Shown here: positions 20,345 through 34,651 of the stretch, piece by piece
How the letters are laid out: the number at the start of each line of letters is the position of its first letter
How positions within the stretch are numbered: position 1 is the stretch's first letter
NCBI GenBank assembly: GCA_032622095.1
Contig: CP136068.1
Span: forward strand, 185,895,960-185,959,959
Direction of reading: 5' to 3'
DNA from: Siphonodentalium dalli
Taxonomy: Eukaryota; Mollusca; Scaphopoda; Gadilida; Siphonodentaliidae
Length of the DNA stretch: 64,000 nucleotides
Made by a program: the position numbers and the translations under genes
Notes under the pieces: model-generated
Told to the model about the DNA's origin: nothing
Seen by the model: the letters and a program-made list of their open reading frames with translations, nothing else
Database searches by the model: none

Positions 20345-20480
20345 GCCTCTGCATAATGAGGTTCCCAGAGAGTGATTTGGTGATGCTAGCCCACTGCGGA
20401 ATAGTATCACTAAATTCACCTTCATGGGACCTCATTCTGTAAATGACAGACACACTATTTGCAGACTTGATGATAAGATA
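20345..20480. mobile_element. Foldback element fragment leading into the 46-bp satellite
   Basis: It contains the family palindrome: GAGGTTCCCAGAGAGTG, TTGGTGATGCTAGCCCACTG, then AGTATCACTAAATTCACC and GGGACCTCATTCTG. It continues AAATGACAGACACACTATTT, which matches the element at 15329-15348. Within that same continuation the first satellite unit begins (GCAGACTTGATGATAAGATA), with no other boundary sequence. The satellite therefore arises inside a copy of this element. Confidence 0.85.
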
Positions 20481-23400
20481 TATGAACTGTGGTGACTATG
20501 GTATTTGAGGCTCTGGTGATAAGATATATGAACTGTGGTGACTATGGTATTTGAGGCTTTGATGATAAGATATATGAACTGTGGTTACTATGGTATTTGA
20601 GGCTTTGATGATAAGATATATGAACTGTGGTGACTATAGTATTTGAGACTTTGATGATAAGATATATGAACTGTGGTGACTATGGTATTTGAGGCTTTGA
20701 TGATAAGATATATGAACTGTGGTGACTATGGTATTTGAGGCTTTGATGATAAGATATATGAACTGTGGTGACTATGGTATTTGAGACTTTGATGATAAGA
20801 TATATGAACTGTGGTTACTATGGTATTTGAGACTTTGATGATAAGATATATGAACTGTGGTTACTATGGTATTTGAGGCTTTGATGATAAGATATATGAA
20901 CTGTGGTGACTATAGTATTTGAGACTTTGATGATAAGATATATGAACTGTGGTGACTATAGTATTTGAGGCTTTGATGATAAGATATATGAACTGTGGTT
21001 ACTATGGTATTTGAGGCTTTGATGATAAGATATATGAACTGTGGTTACTATGGTATTGAGACTTTGATGATATGATATATGAACTGTGGTGACTATGGTA
21101 TTTGCAGACTTTGATGATAAGATATATGAACTGTGGTGACTATGGTATTTGCAGACTTTGATGATAAGATATATGAACTGTGGTTACTATGGTATTTGAG
21201 GCTTTGATGATAAGATATATGAACTGTGGTTACTATGGTATTTGAGGCTTTGATGATAAGATATATGAACTGTGGTTACTATGGTATTTGAGGCTTTGAT
21301 GATAAGATATATGAACTGTGGTGACTATGGTATTTGAGGCTTTGATGATAAGATATATGAACTGTGGTGACTATGGTATTTGAGGCTTTGATGATAAGAT
21401 ATATGAACTGTGGTGACTATAGTATTTGAGGCTTTGATGATAAGATATATGAACTGTGGTTACTATGGTATTTGAGACTTTGATGATAAGATATATGAAC
21501 TGTGGTTACTATGGTATTTGAGGCTTTGATGATAAGATATATGAACTGTGGTTACTATGGTATTTGAGGCTTTGATGATAAGATATATGAACTGTGGTGA
21601 CTATGGTATTTGAGACTTTGATGATAAGATATATGAACTGTGGTTACTATGGTATTTGAGGCTTTGATGATAAGATATATGAACTGTGGTGACTATGGTA
21701 TTTGAGGCTTTGATGATAAGATATATGAACTGTGGTTACTATGGTATTTGAGACTTTGATGGTAAGATATATGAACTGTGGTTACTATGGTATTTGAGGC
21801 TTTGATGATAAGATATATGAACTGTGGTTACTATGGTATTTGAGACTTTGATGGTAAGATATATGAACTGTGGTGACTATGGTATTTGAGACTTTGATGA
21901 TAAGATATATGAACTGTGGTGACTATGGTATTTGAGGCTTTGATGATAAGATATATGAACTGTGGTGACGATGGTATTTGAGGCTTTGATGATAAGATAT
22001 ATGAACTGTGGTGACTATGGTATTTGAGACTTTGATGCTAAGATATATGAACTGTGGTGACTATGGTATTTGAGACTTTGATGATAAGATATATGAACTG
22101 TGGTGACTATGGTATTTGAGGCTTTGATGATAAGATATATGAACTGTGGTGACTATGGTATTTGAGACTTTGATGATAAGATATATGAACTGTGGTTACT
22201 ATGGTATTTGAGGCTTTGATGATAAGATATATGAACTGTGGTGACTATGGTATTTGAGGCTTTGATGATAAGATATATGAACTGTGGTGACTATGGTATT
22301 TGAGACTTTGATGATAAGATATATGAACTGTGGTGACTATGGTATTTGAGACTTTGATGATAAGATATATGAACTGTGGTTACTATGGTATTTGAGACTT
22401 TGATGATAAGATATATGAACTGTGGTTACTATGGTATTTGAGACTTTGATGATAAGATATATGAACTGTGGTTACTATGGTATTTGAGGCTTTGATGGTA
22501 AGATATATGAACTGTGGTTACTACGGTATTTGAGACTTTGATGATAAGATATATGAACTGTGGTTACTATGGTATTTGAGACTTTGATGATAAGATATAT
22601 GAACTGTGGTGACTATGGTATTTGAGACTTTGATGATAAGATATATGAACTGTGGTTACTATGGTATTTGAGACTTTGATGATAAGATATATGAACTGTG
22701 GTTACTATGGTATTTGAGGCTTTGATGGTAAGATATATGAACTGTGGTGACGATGGTATTTGAGGCTTTGATGATAAGATATATGAACTGTGGTGACTAT
22801 GGTATTTGAGGCTTTGATGGTAAGATATATGAACTGTGGTGACTATGGTATTTGAGGCTTTGATGATAAGATATATGAACTGTGGTGACTATGGTATTTG
22901 ATGGTAAGATATATGAACTGTGGTGACTATGGTATTTGAGGCTTTGATGATAAGATATATGAACTGTGGTGACTATGGTATTTGATGATAAGATATATGA
23001 ACTGTGGTGACTATGGTATTTGAGACTTTGATGATAAGATATATGAACTGTGGTGACGATGGTATTTGAGGCTTTGATGATAAGATATATGAACTGTGGT
23101 TACTATGGTATTTGAGGCTTTGATGATATGATATATGAACTGTGGTGACTATGGTATTTGAGGCTTTGATGATAAGATATATGAACTGTGGTGACTATGG
23201 TATTTGAGGCTTTGATGATAAGATATATGAACTGTGGTTACTATGGTATTTGAGGCTTTGATGATAAGATATATGAACTGTGGTTACTATGGTATTTGCA
23301 GACTTTGATGATAATATATATGAACTGTGGTTACTATGGTATTTGAGGCTTTGGTGATAAGATATATGAACTGTGGTTACTATGGTATTTGAGGCTTTGA

Positions 23401-26400
23401 TGATAAGATATATGAACTGTGGTGACTATGGTATTTGAGGCTTTGATGATAAGATATATGAACTGTGGTTACTATGGTATTTGAGGCTTTGATGGTAAGA
23501 TATATGAACTGTGGTGACTATGGTATTTGAGGCTTTGATGATAAGATATATGAACTGTGGTTACTATGGTATTTGAGGCTTTGATGATAAGATATATGAA
23601 CTGTGGTGACTATGGTATTTGAGGCTTTGATGATAAGATATATGAACTGTGGTGACTATGGTATTTGAGACTTTGATGATAAGATATATGAACTGTGGTG
23701 ACTATGGTATTTGAGACTTTGATGATAAGATATATGAACTGTGGTTACTATGGTATTTGAGACTTTGATGATAAGATATATGAACTGTGGTTACTATGGT
23801 ATTTGAGACTTTGATGATAAGATATATGAACTGTGGTTACTATGGTATTTGAGGCTTTGATGGTAAGATATATGAACTGTGGTTACTACGGTATTTGAGA
23901 CTTTGATGATAAGATATATGAACTGTGGTTACTATGGTATTTGAGACTTTGATGATAAGATATATGAACTGTGGTGACTATGGTATTTGAGACTTTGATG
24001 ATAAGATATATGAACTGTGGTTACTATGGTATTTGAGACTTTGATGATAAGATATATGAACTGTGGTTACTATGGTATTTGAGGCTTTGATGGTAAGATA
24101 TATGAACTGTGGTGACGATGGTATTTGAGGCTTTGATGATAAGATATATGAACTGTGGTGACTATGGTATTTGAGGCTTTGATGGTAAGATATATGAACT
24201 GTGGTGACTATGGTATTTGAGGCTTTGATGATAAGATATATGAACTGTGGTGACTATGGTATTTGATGGTAATATATATGAACTGTGGTGACTATGGTAT
24301 TTGAGGCTTTGATGATAAGATATATGAACTGTGGTGACTATGGTATTTGATGATAAGATATATGAACTGTGGTGACTATGGTATTTGATGGTAAGATATA
24401 TGAACTGTTGTGACTATGGTATTTGAGGCTTGATGATAAGATATATGAACTGTGGTGACTATGGTATTTGCAGACTTTGATGATAATATATATGAACTGT
24501 GGTGACTATGGTATTTGAGGCTTTGATGATAAGATATATGAACTGTGGTGACTATGGTATTTGAGACTTTGATGATAAGATATATGAACTGTGGTTACTA
24601 TGGTATTTGCAGACTTTGATGATAATATATATGAACTGTGGTTACTATAGTATTTGAGGCTTTGATGATAAGATATATGAACTGTGGTGACTATGGTATT
24701 TGAGGCTTTGATGATAAGATATATGAACTGTGGTGACTATGGTATTTGAGGCTTTGATGATAAGATATATGAACTGTGGTGACTATGGTATTTGAGGCTT
24801 TGATGATAAGATATATGAACTGTGGTGACTATGGTATTTGAGACTTTGATGATAAGATATATGAACTGTGGTGACTATGGTATTTGAGGCTTTGATGATA
24901 AGATATATGAACTGTGGTTACTATGGTATTTGAGACTTTATGATAAGATATATGAACTGTGGTGACTATGGTATTTGAGACTTTGATGATAAGATATATG
25001 AACTGTGGTGACTATGGTATTTGAGGCTTTGATGATAAGATATATGAACTGTGGTTACTATGGTATTTGAGACTTTGATGATAAGATATATGAACTGTGG
25101 TTACTATGGTATTTGAGGCTTTGATGATAAGATATATGAACTGTGGTGACTATGGTATTTGAGACTTTGATGATAAGATATATGAACTGTTGTGACTATG
25201 GTATTTGAGACTTTGATGATAAGATATATGAACTGTGGTGACTATGGTATTTGAGACTTTGATGATAAGATATATGAACTGTGGTGACTATGGTATTTGA
25301 GACTTTGATGATATGATATATGAACTGTGGTTACTATAGTATTTGAGGCTTGATGATAAGATATATGAACTGTGGTGACTATGGTATTTGAGACTTTGAT
25401 GATAAGATATATGAACTGTGGTGACTATGGTATTTGAGACTTTGATGATATGATATATGAACTGTGGTTACTATAGTATTTGAGGCTTGATGATAAGATA
25501 TATGAACTGTGGTGACTATGGTATTTGAGACTTTGATGATAAGATATATGAACTGTGGTGACTATGGTATTTGCAGACTTTGATGATAATATATATGAAC
25601 TGTGGTGACTATGGTATTTGATGATAAGATATATGAACTGTGGTTACTATGGTATTTGAGACTTTGATGATAAGATATATGAACTGTGGTGACTATGGTA
25701 TTTGAGACTTTGATGATATGATATATGAACTGTGGTTACTATAGTATTTGAGGCTTGATGATAAGATATATGAACTGTGGTTACTATGGTATTTGAGACT
25801 TTATGATAAGATATATGAACTGTGGTGACTGGTATTTGAGACTTTGATGATAAGATATATGAACTGTGGTGACTATGGTATTTGAGGCTTTGATGATAAG
25901 ATATATGAACTGTGGTTACTATGGTATTTGAGACTTTGCTGATAAGATATATGAACTGTGGTGACTATGGTATTTGAGACTTTGATGGTAAGATATATGA
26001 ACTGTGGTGACTATGGTATTTGCAGACTTTGATGATAAGATATATGAACTGTTGTGACTATGGTATTTGAGGCTTGATGATAAGATATATGAACTGTGGT
26101 GACTATGGTATTTGCAGACTTTGATGATAAGATATATGAACTGTGGTGACTATGGTATTTGATGATAAGATATATGAACTGTGGTGACTATGGTATTTGA
26201 GGCTTTGATGATATGATATATGAACTGTGGTGACTATGGTATTTGAGGCTTTGATGATAAGATATATGAACTGTGGTGACTATGGTATTTGAGGCTTTGA
26301 TGGTAAGATATATGAACTGTGGTGACTATGGTATTTGAGACTTTGATGATAAGATATATGAACTGTGGTTACTATGGTAATTGAGACTTTGATGATAAGA

Positions 26401-29400
26401 TATATGAACTGTGGTTACTATGGTATTTGAGGCTTTGATGGTAAGATATATGAACTGTGGTGACGATGGTATTTGAGGCTTTGATGATAAGATATATGAA
26501 CTGTGGTGACTATGGTATTTGAGGCTTTGATGATAAGATATATGAACTGTGGTGACTATGGTATTTGATGATAAGATATATGAACTGTGGTGACTATGGT
26601 ATTTGATGGTAAGATATATGAACTGTGGTTACTATAGTATTTGAGGCTTTGATGATAAGATATATGAACTGTGGTTACTATGGTATTTGAGACTTTGATG
26701 ATAAGATATATGAACTGTGGTGACTATGGTATTTGCAGACTTTGATGATAATATATATGAACTGTGGTGACTATGGTATTTGAGACTTTGATGATAAGAT
26801 ATATGAACTGTTGTGACTATGGTATTTGAGGCTTGATGATAAGATATATGAACTGTGGTGACTATGGTATTTGCAGACTTTGATGATAAGATGTATGAAC
26901 TGTGGTGACTATGGTATTTGCAGACTTTGATGATAATATATATGAACTGTGGTGACTATGGTATTTGAGGCTTTGATGATAAGATATATGAACTGTGGTG
27001 ACTATGGTATTTGAGACTTTGATGATAAGATATATGAACTGTGGTGACTATGGTATTTGAGGCTTGATGATAAGATATATGAACTGTGGTGACTATGGTA
27101 TTTGCAGACTTTGATGATAATATATATGAACTGTGGTGACTATGGTATTTGAGACTTTGATGATAAGATATATGAACTGTTGTGACTATGGTATTTGAGG
27201 CTTGATGATAAGATATATGAACTGTGGTGACTATGGTATTTGCAGACTTTGATGATAAGATATATGAACTGTGGTGACTATGGTATTTGCAGACTTTGAT
27301 GATAATATATATGAACTGTGGTGACTATGGTATTTGAGACTTTGATGATAAGATATATGAACTGTGGTTACTATGGTATTTGAGACTTTGATGATAAGAT
27401 ATATGAACTGTGGTGACTATGGTATTTGAGGCTTTGATGATAAGATATATGAACTGTGGTGACTATGGTATTTGAGACTTTGATGATAAGATATATGAAC
27501 TGTGGTGACTATGGTATTTGATGATGAGATATATGAACTGTGGTGACTATGGTATTTGAGGCTTTGATGATAAGATATATGAACTGTGGTGACTATGGTA
27601 TTTGATGATAAGATATATGAACTGTGGTTACTATGGTATTTGAGGCTTTGATGATAAGATATATGAACTGTGGTGACTATGGTATTTGAGGCTTTGATGA
27701 TAAGATATATGAACTGTGGTTACTAGGTATTTGAGGCTTTGATGATAATATATATGAACTGTGGTGACTATGGTATTTGAGACTTTGATGATAAGATATA
27801 TGAACTGTGGTGACTATGGTATTTGAGAATTTGATGATAAGATATATGAACTGTGGTGACTATAGTATTTGAGGCTTTGATGATAAGATATATGAACTGT
27901 GGTGACTATGGTATTTGAGACTTTGATGATAAGATATATGAACTGTGGTGACTATGGTATTTGAGACTTTGATGATAAGATATATGAACTGTGGTGACTA
28001 TGGTATTTGAGACTTTGATGATAAGATATATGAACTGTGGTGACTATGGTATTTGAGGCTTTGATGATAAGATATATGAACTGTGGTGACTATGGTATTT
28101 GAGGCTTTGATGATAAGATATATGAACTGTGGTGACTATGGTATTTGAGACTTTGATGATAAGATATATGAACTGTGGTGACTATGGTATTTGAGGCTTG
28201 ATGATAAGATATATGAACTGTGGTGACTATGGTATTTGAGGCTTTGATGATAAGATATATGAACTGTGGTGACTATGGTATTTGAGGCTTGATGATAAGA
28301 TATATGAACTGTGGTGACTATGGTATTTGAGGCTTTGATGATAAGATATATGAACTGTGGTTACTATGGTATTTGAGACTTTGATGGTAAGATATATGAA
28401 CTGTGGTGACTATGTTATTTGAGGCTTTGATGATAAGATATATGAACTGTGGTTACTATGGTATTTGAGGCTTTGATGATAAGATATATGAACTGTGGTT
28501 ACTATGGTATTTGAGGCTTTGATGATAAGATATATGAACTGTGGTGACTATGGTATTTGAGACTTTGATGATAAGATATATGAACTGTGGTGACTATGGT
28601 ATTTGAGGCTTTGATGATAAGATATATGAACTGTGGTGACTATGGTATTTGAGACTTTGATGATAAGATATATGAACTGTGGTGACTATGGTATTTGAGG
28701 CTTGATGATAAGATATATGAACTGTGGTGACTATGGTATTTGAGGCTTTGATGATAAGATATATGAACTGTGGTGACTATGGTATTTGAGGCTTGATGAT
28801 AAGATATATGAACTGTGGTGACTATGGTATTTGAGGCTTTGATGATAAGATATATGAACTGTGGTTACTATGGTATTTGAGACTTTGATGATAAGATATA
28901 TGAACTGTGGTGACTATGGTATTTGAGGCTTTGATGATAAGATATATGAACTGTGGTTACTATGGTATTTGAGACTTTGATGATAAGATATATGAACTGT
29001 GGTGACTATGGTATTTGAGGCTTTGATGATAAGATATATGAACTGTGGTGACTATGGTATTTGAGACTTTGATGATAAGATATATGAACTGTGGTGACTA
29101 TGGTATTTGAGGCTTGATGATAAGATATATGAACTGTGGTGACTATGGTATTTGAGACTTTGATGGTAAGATATATGAACTGTGGTTACTATGGTACTTG
29201 AGACTTTGATGATAAGATATATGAACTGTGGTGACTATGGTATTTGAGACTTTGATGATAAGATATATGAACTGTGGTGACTATGGTATTTGAGGCTTTG
29301 ATGATAAGATATATGAACTGTGGTTACTATGGTATTTGAGGCTTTGATGATAAGATATATGAACTGTGGTTACTATAGTATTTGCAGACTTGATGATAAG

Positions 29401-32400
29401 ATATATTAACTGTGGTGACTATGGTATTTGAGGCTTTGATGATAAGATATATGAACTGTGGTGACTATGGTATTTGCAGACTTGATGATAAGATATATTA
29501 ACTGTGGTGACTATGGTATTTGAGACTTTGATGATAAGATATATGAACTGTGGTGACTATGGTATTTGAGGCTTTGATGATAAGATATATTAACTGTGGT
29601 GACTATGGTATTTGAGACTTTGATGATAAGATATATGAACTGTGGTTACTATGGTATTTGAGGCTTTGATGATAAGATATATGAACTGTGGTGACTATGG
29701 TATTTGCAGACTTGATGATAAGATATATTAACTGTGGTTACTATGGTATTTGAGGCTTTGATGATAAGATATATGAACTGTGGTGACTATGGTATTTGCA
29801 GACTTGATGATAAGATATATGAACTGTGGTTACTATGGTATTTGAGGCTTTGATGATAAGATATATGAACTGTGGTGACTATGGTATTTGCAGACTTGAT
29901 GATAAGATATATTAACTGTGGTGACTATGGTATTTGAGGCTTTGATGATAAGATATATGAACTGTGGTTACTATGGTATTTGAGGCTTTGATGATAAGAT
30001 ATATGAACTGTGGTTACTATGGTATTTGAGGCTTTGATGATAAGATATATGAACTGTGGTGACTATGGTATTTGCAGACTTGATGATAAGATATATGAAC
30101 TGTGGTTACTATGGTATTTGAGGCTTTGATGATAAGATATATTAACTGTGGTGACTATGGTATTTGAGGCTTTGATGATAAGATATATGAACTGTGGTGA
30201 CTATGGTATTTGCAGACTTGATGATAAGATATATTAACTGTGGTGACTATGGTATTTGAGACTTTGATGATAAGATATATGAACTGTGGTGACTATGGTA
30301 TTTGAGGCTTTGATGATAAGATATATTAACTGTGGTGACTATGGTATTTGAGGCTTTGATGATAAGATATATGAACTGTGGTGACTATGGTATTTGCAGA
30401 CTTGATGATAAGATATATGAACTGTGGTGACTATGGTATTTGAGACTTTGATGATAAGATATATGAACTGTGGTTACTATGGTATTTGAGGCTTTGATGA
30501 TAAGATATATGAACTGTGGTGACGATGGTATTTGAGACTTTGATGATAAGATATATGAACTGTGGTGACTACGGTATTTGAGGCTTTGATGATAAGATAT
30601 ATGAACTCTGTTGACGATGGTATTTGAGACTTTGATGATAAGATATATGAACTGTGGTGACTATGGTATTTGAGGCTTTGATGATAAGATATATGAACTG
30701 TGGTTACTATGGTATTTGAGGCTTTGATGATAAGATATATGAACTGTGGTTACTATGGTATTTGAGGCTTTGATGATAAGATATATGAACTGTGGTTACT
30801 ATGGTATTTGCAGACTTGATGATAAGATATATTAACTGTGGTGACTATGGTATTTGAGGCTTTGATGATAAGATATATGAACTGTGGTTACTATGGTATT
30901 TGCAGACTTGATGATAAGATATATTAACTGTGGTTACTATAGTATTTGAGACTTTGATGATAAGATATATGAACTGTGGTTACTATAGTATTTGAGACTT
31001 TGATGATAAGATATATGAACTGTGGTGACTATGGTATTTGAGGCTTTGATGATAAGATATATGAACTGTGGTGACTATGGTATTTGCAGACTTGATGATA
31101 AGATATATTAACTGTGGTGACTATGGTATTTGAGGCTTTGATGATAAGATATATGAACTGTGGTGACTATGGTATTTGCAGACTTGATGATAAGATATAT
31201 TAACTGTGGTGACTATAGTATTTGAGACTTTGATGATAAGATATATGAACTGTGGTTACTATGGTATTTGAGTCTTTGATGATAAGATATATGAACTGTG
31301 GTTACTATAGTATTTGAGGCTTTGATGATAAGATATATGAACTGTGGTGACTATGGTATTTGAGTCTTTGATGATAAGATATATGAACTGTGGTTACTAT
31401 GGTATTTGAGGCTTTGATGATAAGATATATGAACAGTGGTGACTATGGTATTTGAGTCTTTGATGATAAGATATATGAACAGTGGTGACTATGGTATTTG
31501 AGTCTTTGATGATAAGATATATGAACTGTGGTTACTATGGTATTTGAGGCTTTGATGATAAGATATATGAACTGTGGTGACTATGGTATTTGATGATAAG
31601 ATATATGAACTGTGGTTACTATGGTATTTGAGACTTTGATGATAAGATATATGAACTGTGGTGACTATGGTATTTGAGGCTTTGATGATAAGATATATGA
31701 ACTGTGGTGACTATGGTATTTGAGGCTTTGATGATAAGATATATGAACTGTGGTGACTATGGTATTTGATGATAAGATATATGAACTGTGGTGACTATGG
31801 TATTTGAGGCTTTGATGATAAGATATATGAACTGTGGTGACTATGGTATTTGCAGACTTGATGATAAGATATATTAACTGTGGTGACTATGGTATTTGAG
31901 GCTTTGATGATAAGATATATGAACTGTGGTGACTATGGTATTTGCAGACTTGATGATAAGATATATGAACTGTGGTTACTATGGTATTTGAGGCTTTGAT
32001 GATAAGATATATGAACTGTGGTGACTATGGTATTTGATGATAAGATATATGAACTGTGGTTACTATGGTATTTGAGACTTTGATGATAAGATATATGAAC
32101 TGTGGTGACTATGGTATTTGAGGCTTTGATGATAAGATATATGAACTGTGGTGACTATGGTATTTGATGATAAGATATATGAACTGTGGTTACTATGGTA
32201 TTTGAGACTTTGATGATAAGATATATGAACTGTGGTTACTATAGTATTTGAGACTTTGATGATAAGATATATGAACTGTGGTGACTATGGTATTTGCAGA
32301 CTTTGATGATAAGATATATTAACTGTGGTGACTATGGTATTTGAGGCTTTGATGATAAGATATATGAACTGTGGTGACTATGGTATTTGCAGACTTGATG

Positions 32401-34651
32401 ATAAGATATATTAACTGTGGTGACTATGGTATTTGAGGCTTTGATGATAAGATATATGAACTGTGGTGACTATGGTATTTGCAGACTTGATGATAAGATA
32501 TATTAACTGTGGTGACTATAGTATTTGAGACTTTGATGATAAGATATATGAACTGTGTTGACTATGGTATTTGAGGCTTTGATGATAAGATATATGAACT
32601 GTGGTGACTATGGTATTTGAGACTTTGATGATAAGATATATGAACTGTGGTGACTATGGTATTTGAGGCTTTGATGATAAGATATATGAACTGTGGTTAC
32701 TATGGTATTTGAGACTTTGATGATAAGATATATGAACTGTGGTGACTATGGTATTTGAGACTTTGATGATAAGATATATGAACTGTGGTGACGATGGTAT
32801 TTGAGGCTTTGATGATAAGATATATGAACTGTGGTTACTATGGTATTTGAGACTTTGATGATAAGATATATGAACTATGGTTACTATAGTATTTGATGCT
32901 TTGATGATAAGATATATGAACTGTGGTTACTATGGTATTTGAGGCTTTGATGATAAGATATATGAACTGTGGTGACTATGGTATTTGATGATAAGATATA
33001 TGAACTGTGGTGACTATAGTATGTGAGGCTTTGATGATAAGATATATGAACTGTGGTGACTATGGTATTTGAGACTTTGATGATAAGATATATGAACTGT
33101 GGTGACTATAGTATTTGATACTTTGATGATAAGATATATGAACTGTGGTGACTATGGTATTTGAGGCTTTGATGATAAGATATATGAACTGTGGTGACTA
33201 TGGTATTTGAGACTTTGATGATAAGATATATGAACTGTGGTGACTATGGTATTTGAGGCTTTGATGATAAGATATATGAACTGTGGTTACTATGGTATTT
33301 GAGACTTTGATGATAAGATATATGAACTGTGGTGACTATGGTATTTGCAGACTTTGATGATAAGTTATATGAACTGTGGTGACTATGGTATTTGAGACTT
33401 TGATGATAAGATATATGAACTGTGGTTACTATGGTATTTGAGACTTTGATGATAAGATATATGAACTGTGGTTACTATAGTATTTGAGACTTTGATGATA
33501 AGATATATGAACTGTGGTTACTATGGTATTTGAGGCTTTGATGATAAGATATATGAACTGTGGTGACTATGGTATTTGAGACTTTGATGATAAGATATAT
33601 GAACTGTGGTGACTATGGTATTTGAGACTTTGATGATAAGATATATGAACTGTGGTGACTATGGTATTTGAGACTTTGATGATATATGAACTGTGGTTAC
33701 TATGGTATTTGAGACTTGATGATAAGATATATGAACTGTGGTGACTATGGTATTTGAGGCTTTGATGATAAGATATATGAACTGTGGTGACTATGGTATT
33801 TGAGGCTTTGATGATAAGATATATGAACTGTGGTGACTATGGTATTTGAGACTTTGATGATAAGATATATGAACTGTGGTTACTATGGTATTTGATGATA
33901 AGATATATGAACTGTGGTTACTATGGTATTTGATGATAAGATATATGAACTGTGGTGACTATGGTATTTGAGGCTTTGATGATAAGATATATGAACTGTG
34001 GTTACTATGGTATTTGAGGCTTTGATGATAAGATATATGAACTGTGGTGACTATGGTATTTGAGGCTTTGATGATAAGATATATGAACTGTGGTGACTAT
34101 GGTATTTGAGACTTTGATGATAAGATATATGAACTGTGGTGACTATGGTATTTGAGACTTTGATGATAAGATATATGAACTGTGGTGACTATGGTATTTG
34201 AGACTTTGATGATAAGATATATGAACTGTGGTGACTATGGTATTTGAGACTTTGATGATAAGATATATGAACTGTGGTGACTATGGTATTTGAGACTTTG
34301 ATGATAAGATATATGAACTGTGGTGACTATGGTATTTGAGACTTTGATGATAAGATATATGAACTGTGGTGACTATGGTATTTGAGGCTTTGATGATAAG
34401 ATATATGAACTGTGGTGATTATGGTATTTGATGATAAGATATATGAACTGTGGTGATTATGGTATTTGATGATAAGATATATGAACTGTGGTGACTATGG
34501 TATTTGAGGCTTTGATGATAAGATATATGAACTGTGGTGATTATGGTATTTGATGATAAGATATATGAACTGTGGTGACTATGGTATTTGAGGCTTTGAT
34601 GATAAGATATATGAACTGTGGTGACGATGGTATTTGAGGCTTTGATGATAA
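20461..34651. repeat. 46-bp GATA-containing satellite, block 1 (14.2 kb)
   Basis: About 300 tandem copies of a 46-bp unit: TTTGAGGCTTTGATGATAAG, ATATATGAACTGTGGTGACT, ATGGTA. Common variants are GAGGC/GAGAC, GGTGAC/GGTTAC, ATGG/ATAG and GATGATAAG/GATGGTAAG. Length variants are 38 bp (loss of eight bases between the TTTGA direct repeats), 45 bp (GAGGCTTGATG) and 47 bp (TTTGCAGACTTTG). Every unit has TGATAAGATA, a match to the WGATAR site. Variants cluster in local domains and larger duplicated blocks. Stops occur in every unit, so it is non-coding. Confidence 0.98.

Noticed and set aside
20461-34651. CRISPR-like array because of regular repeats
   Set aside because: Units are contiguous with no unique spacers, and the sequence is eukaryotic. 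It is an ordinary satellite.
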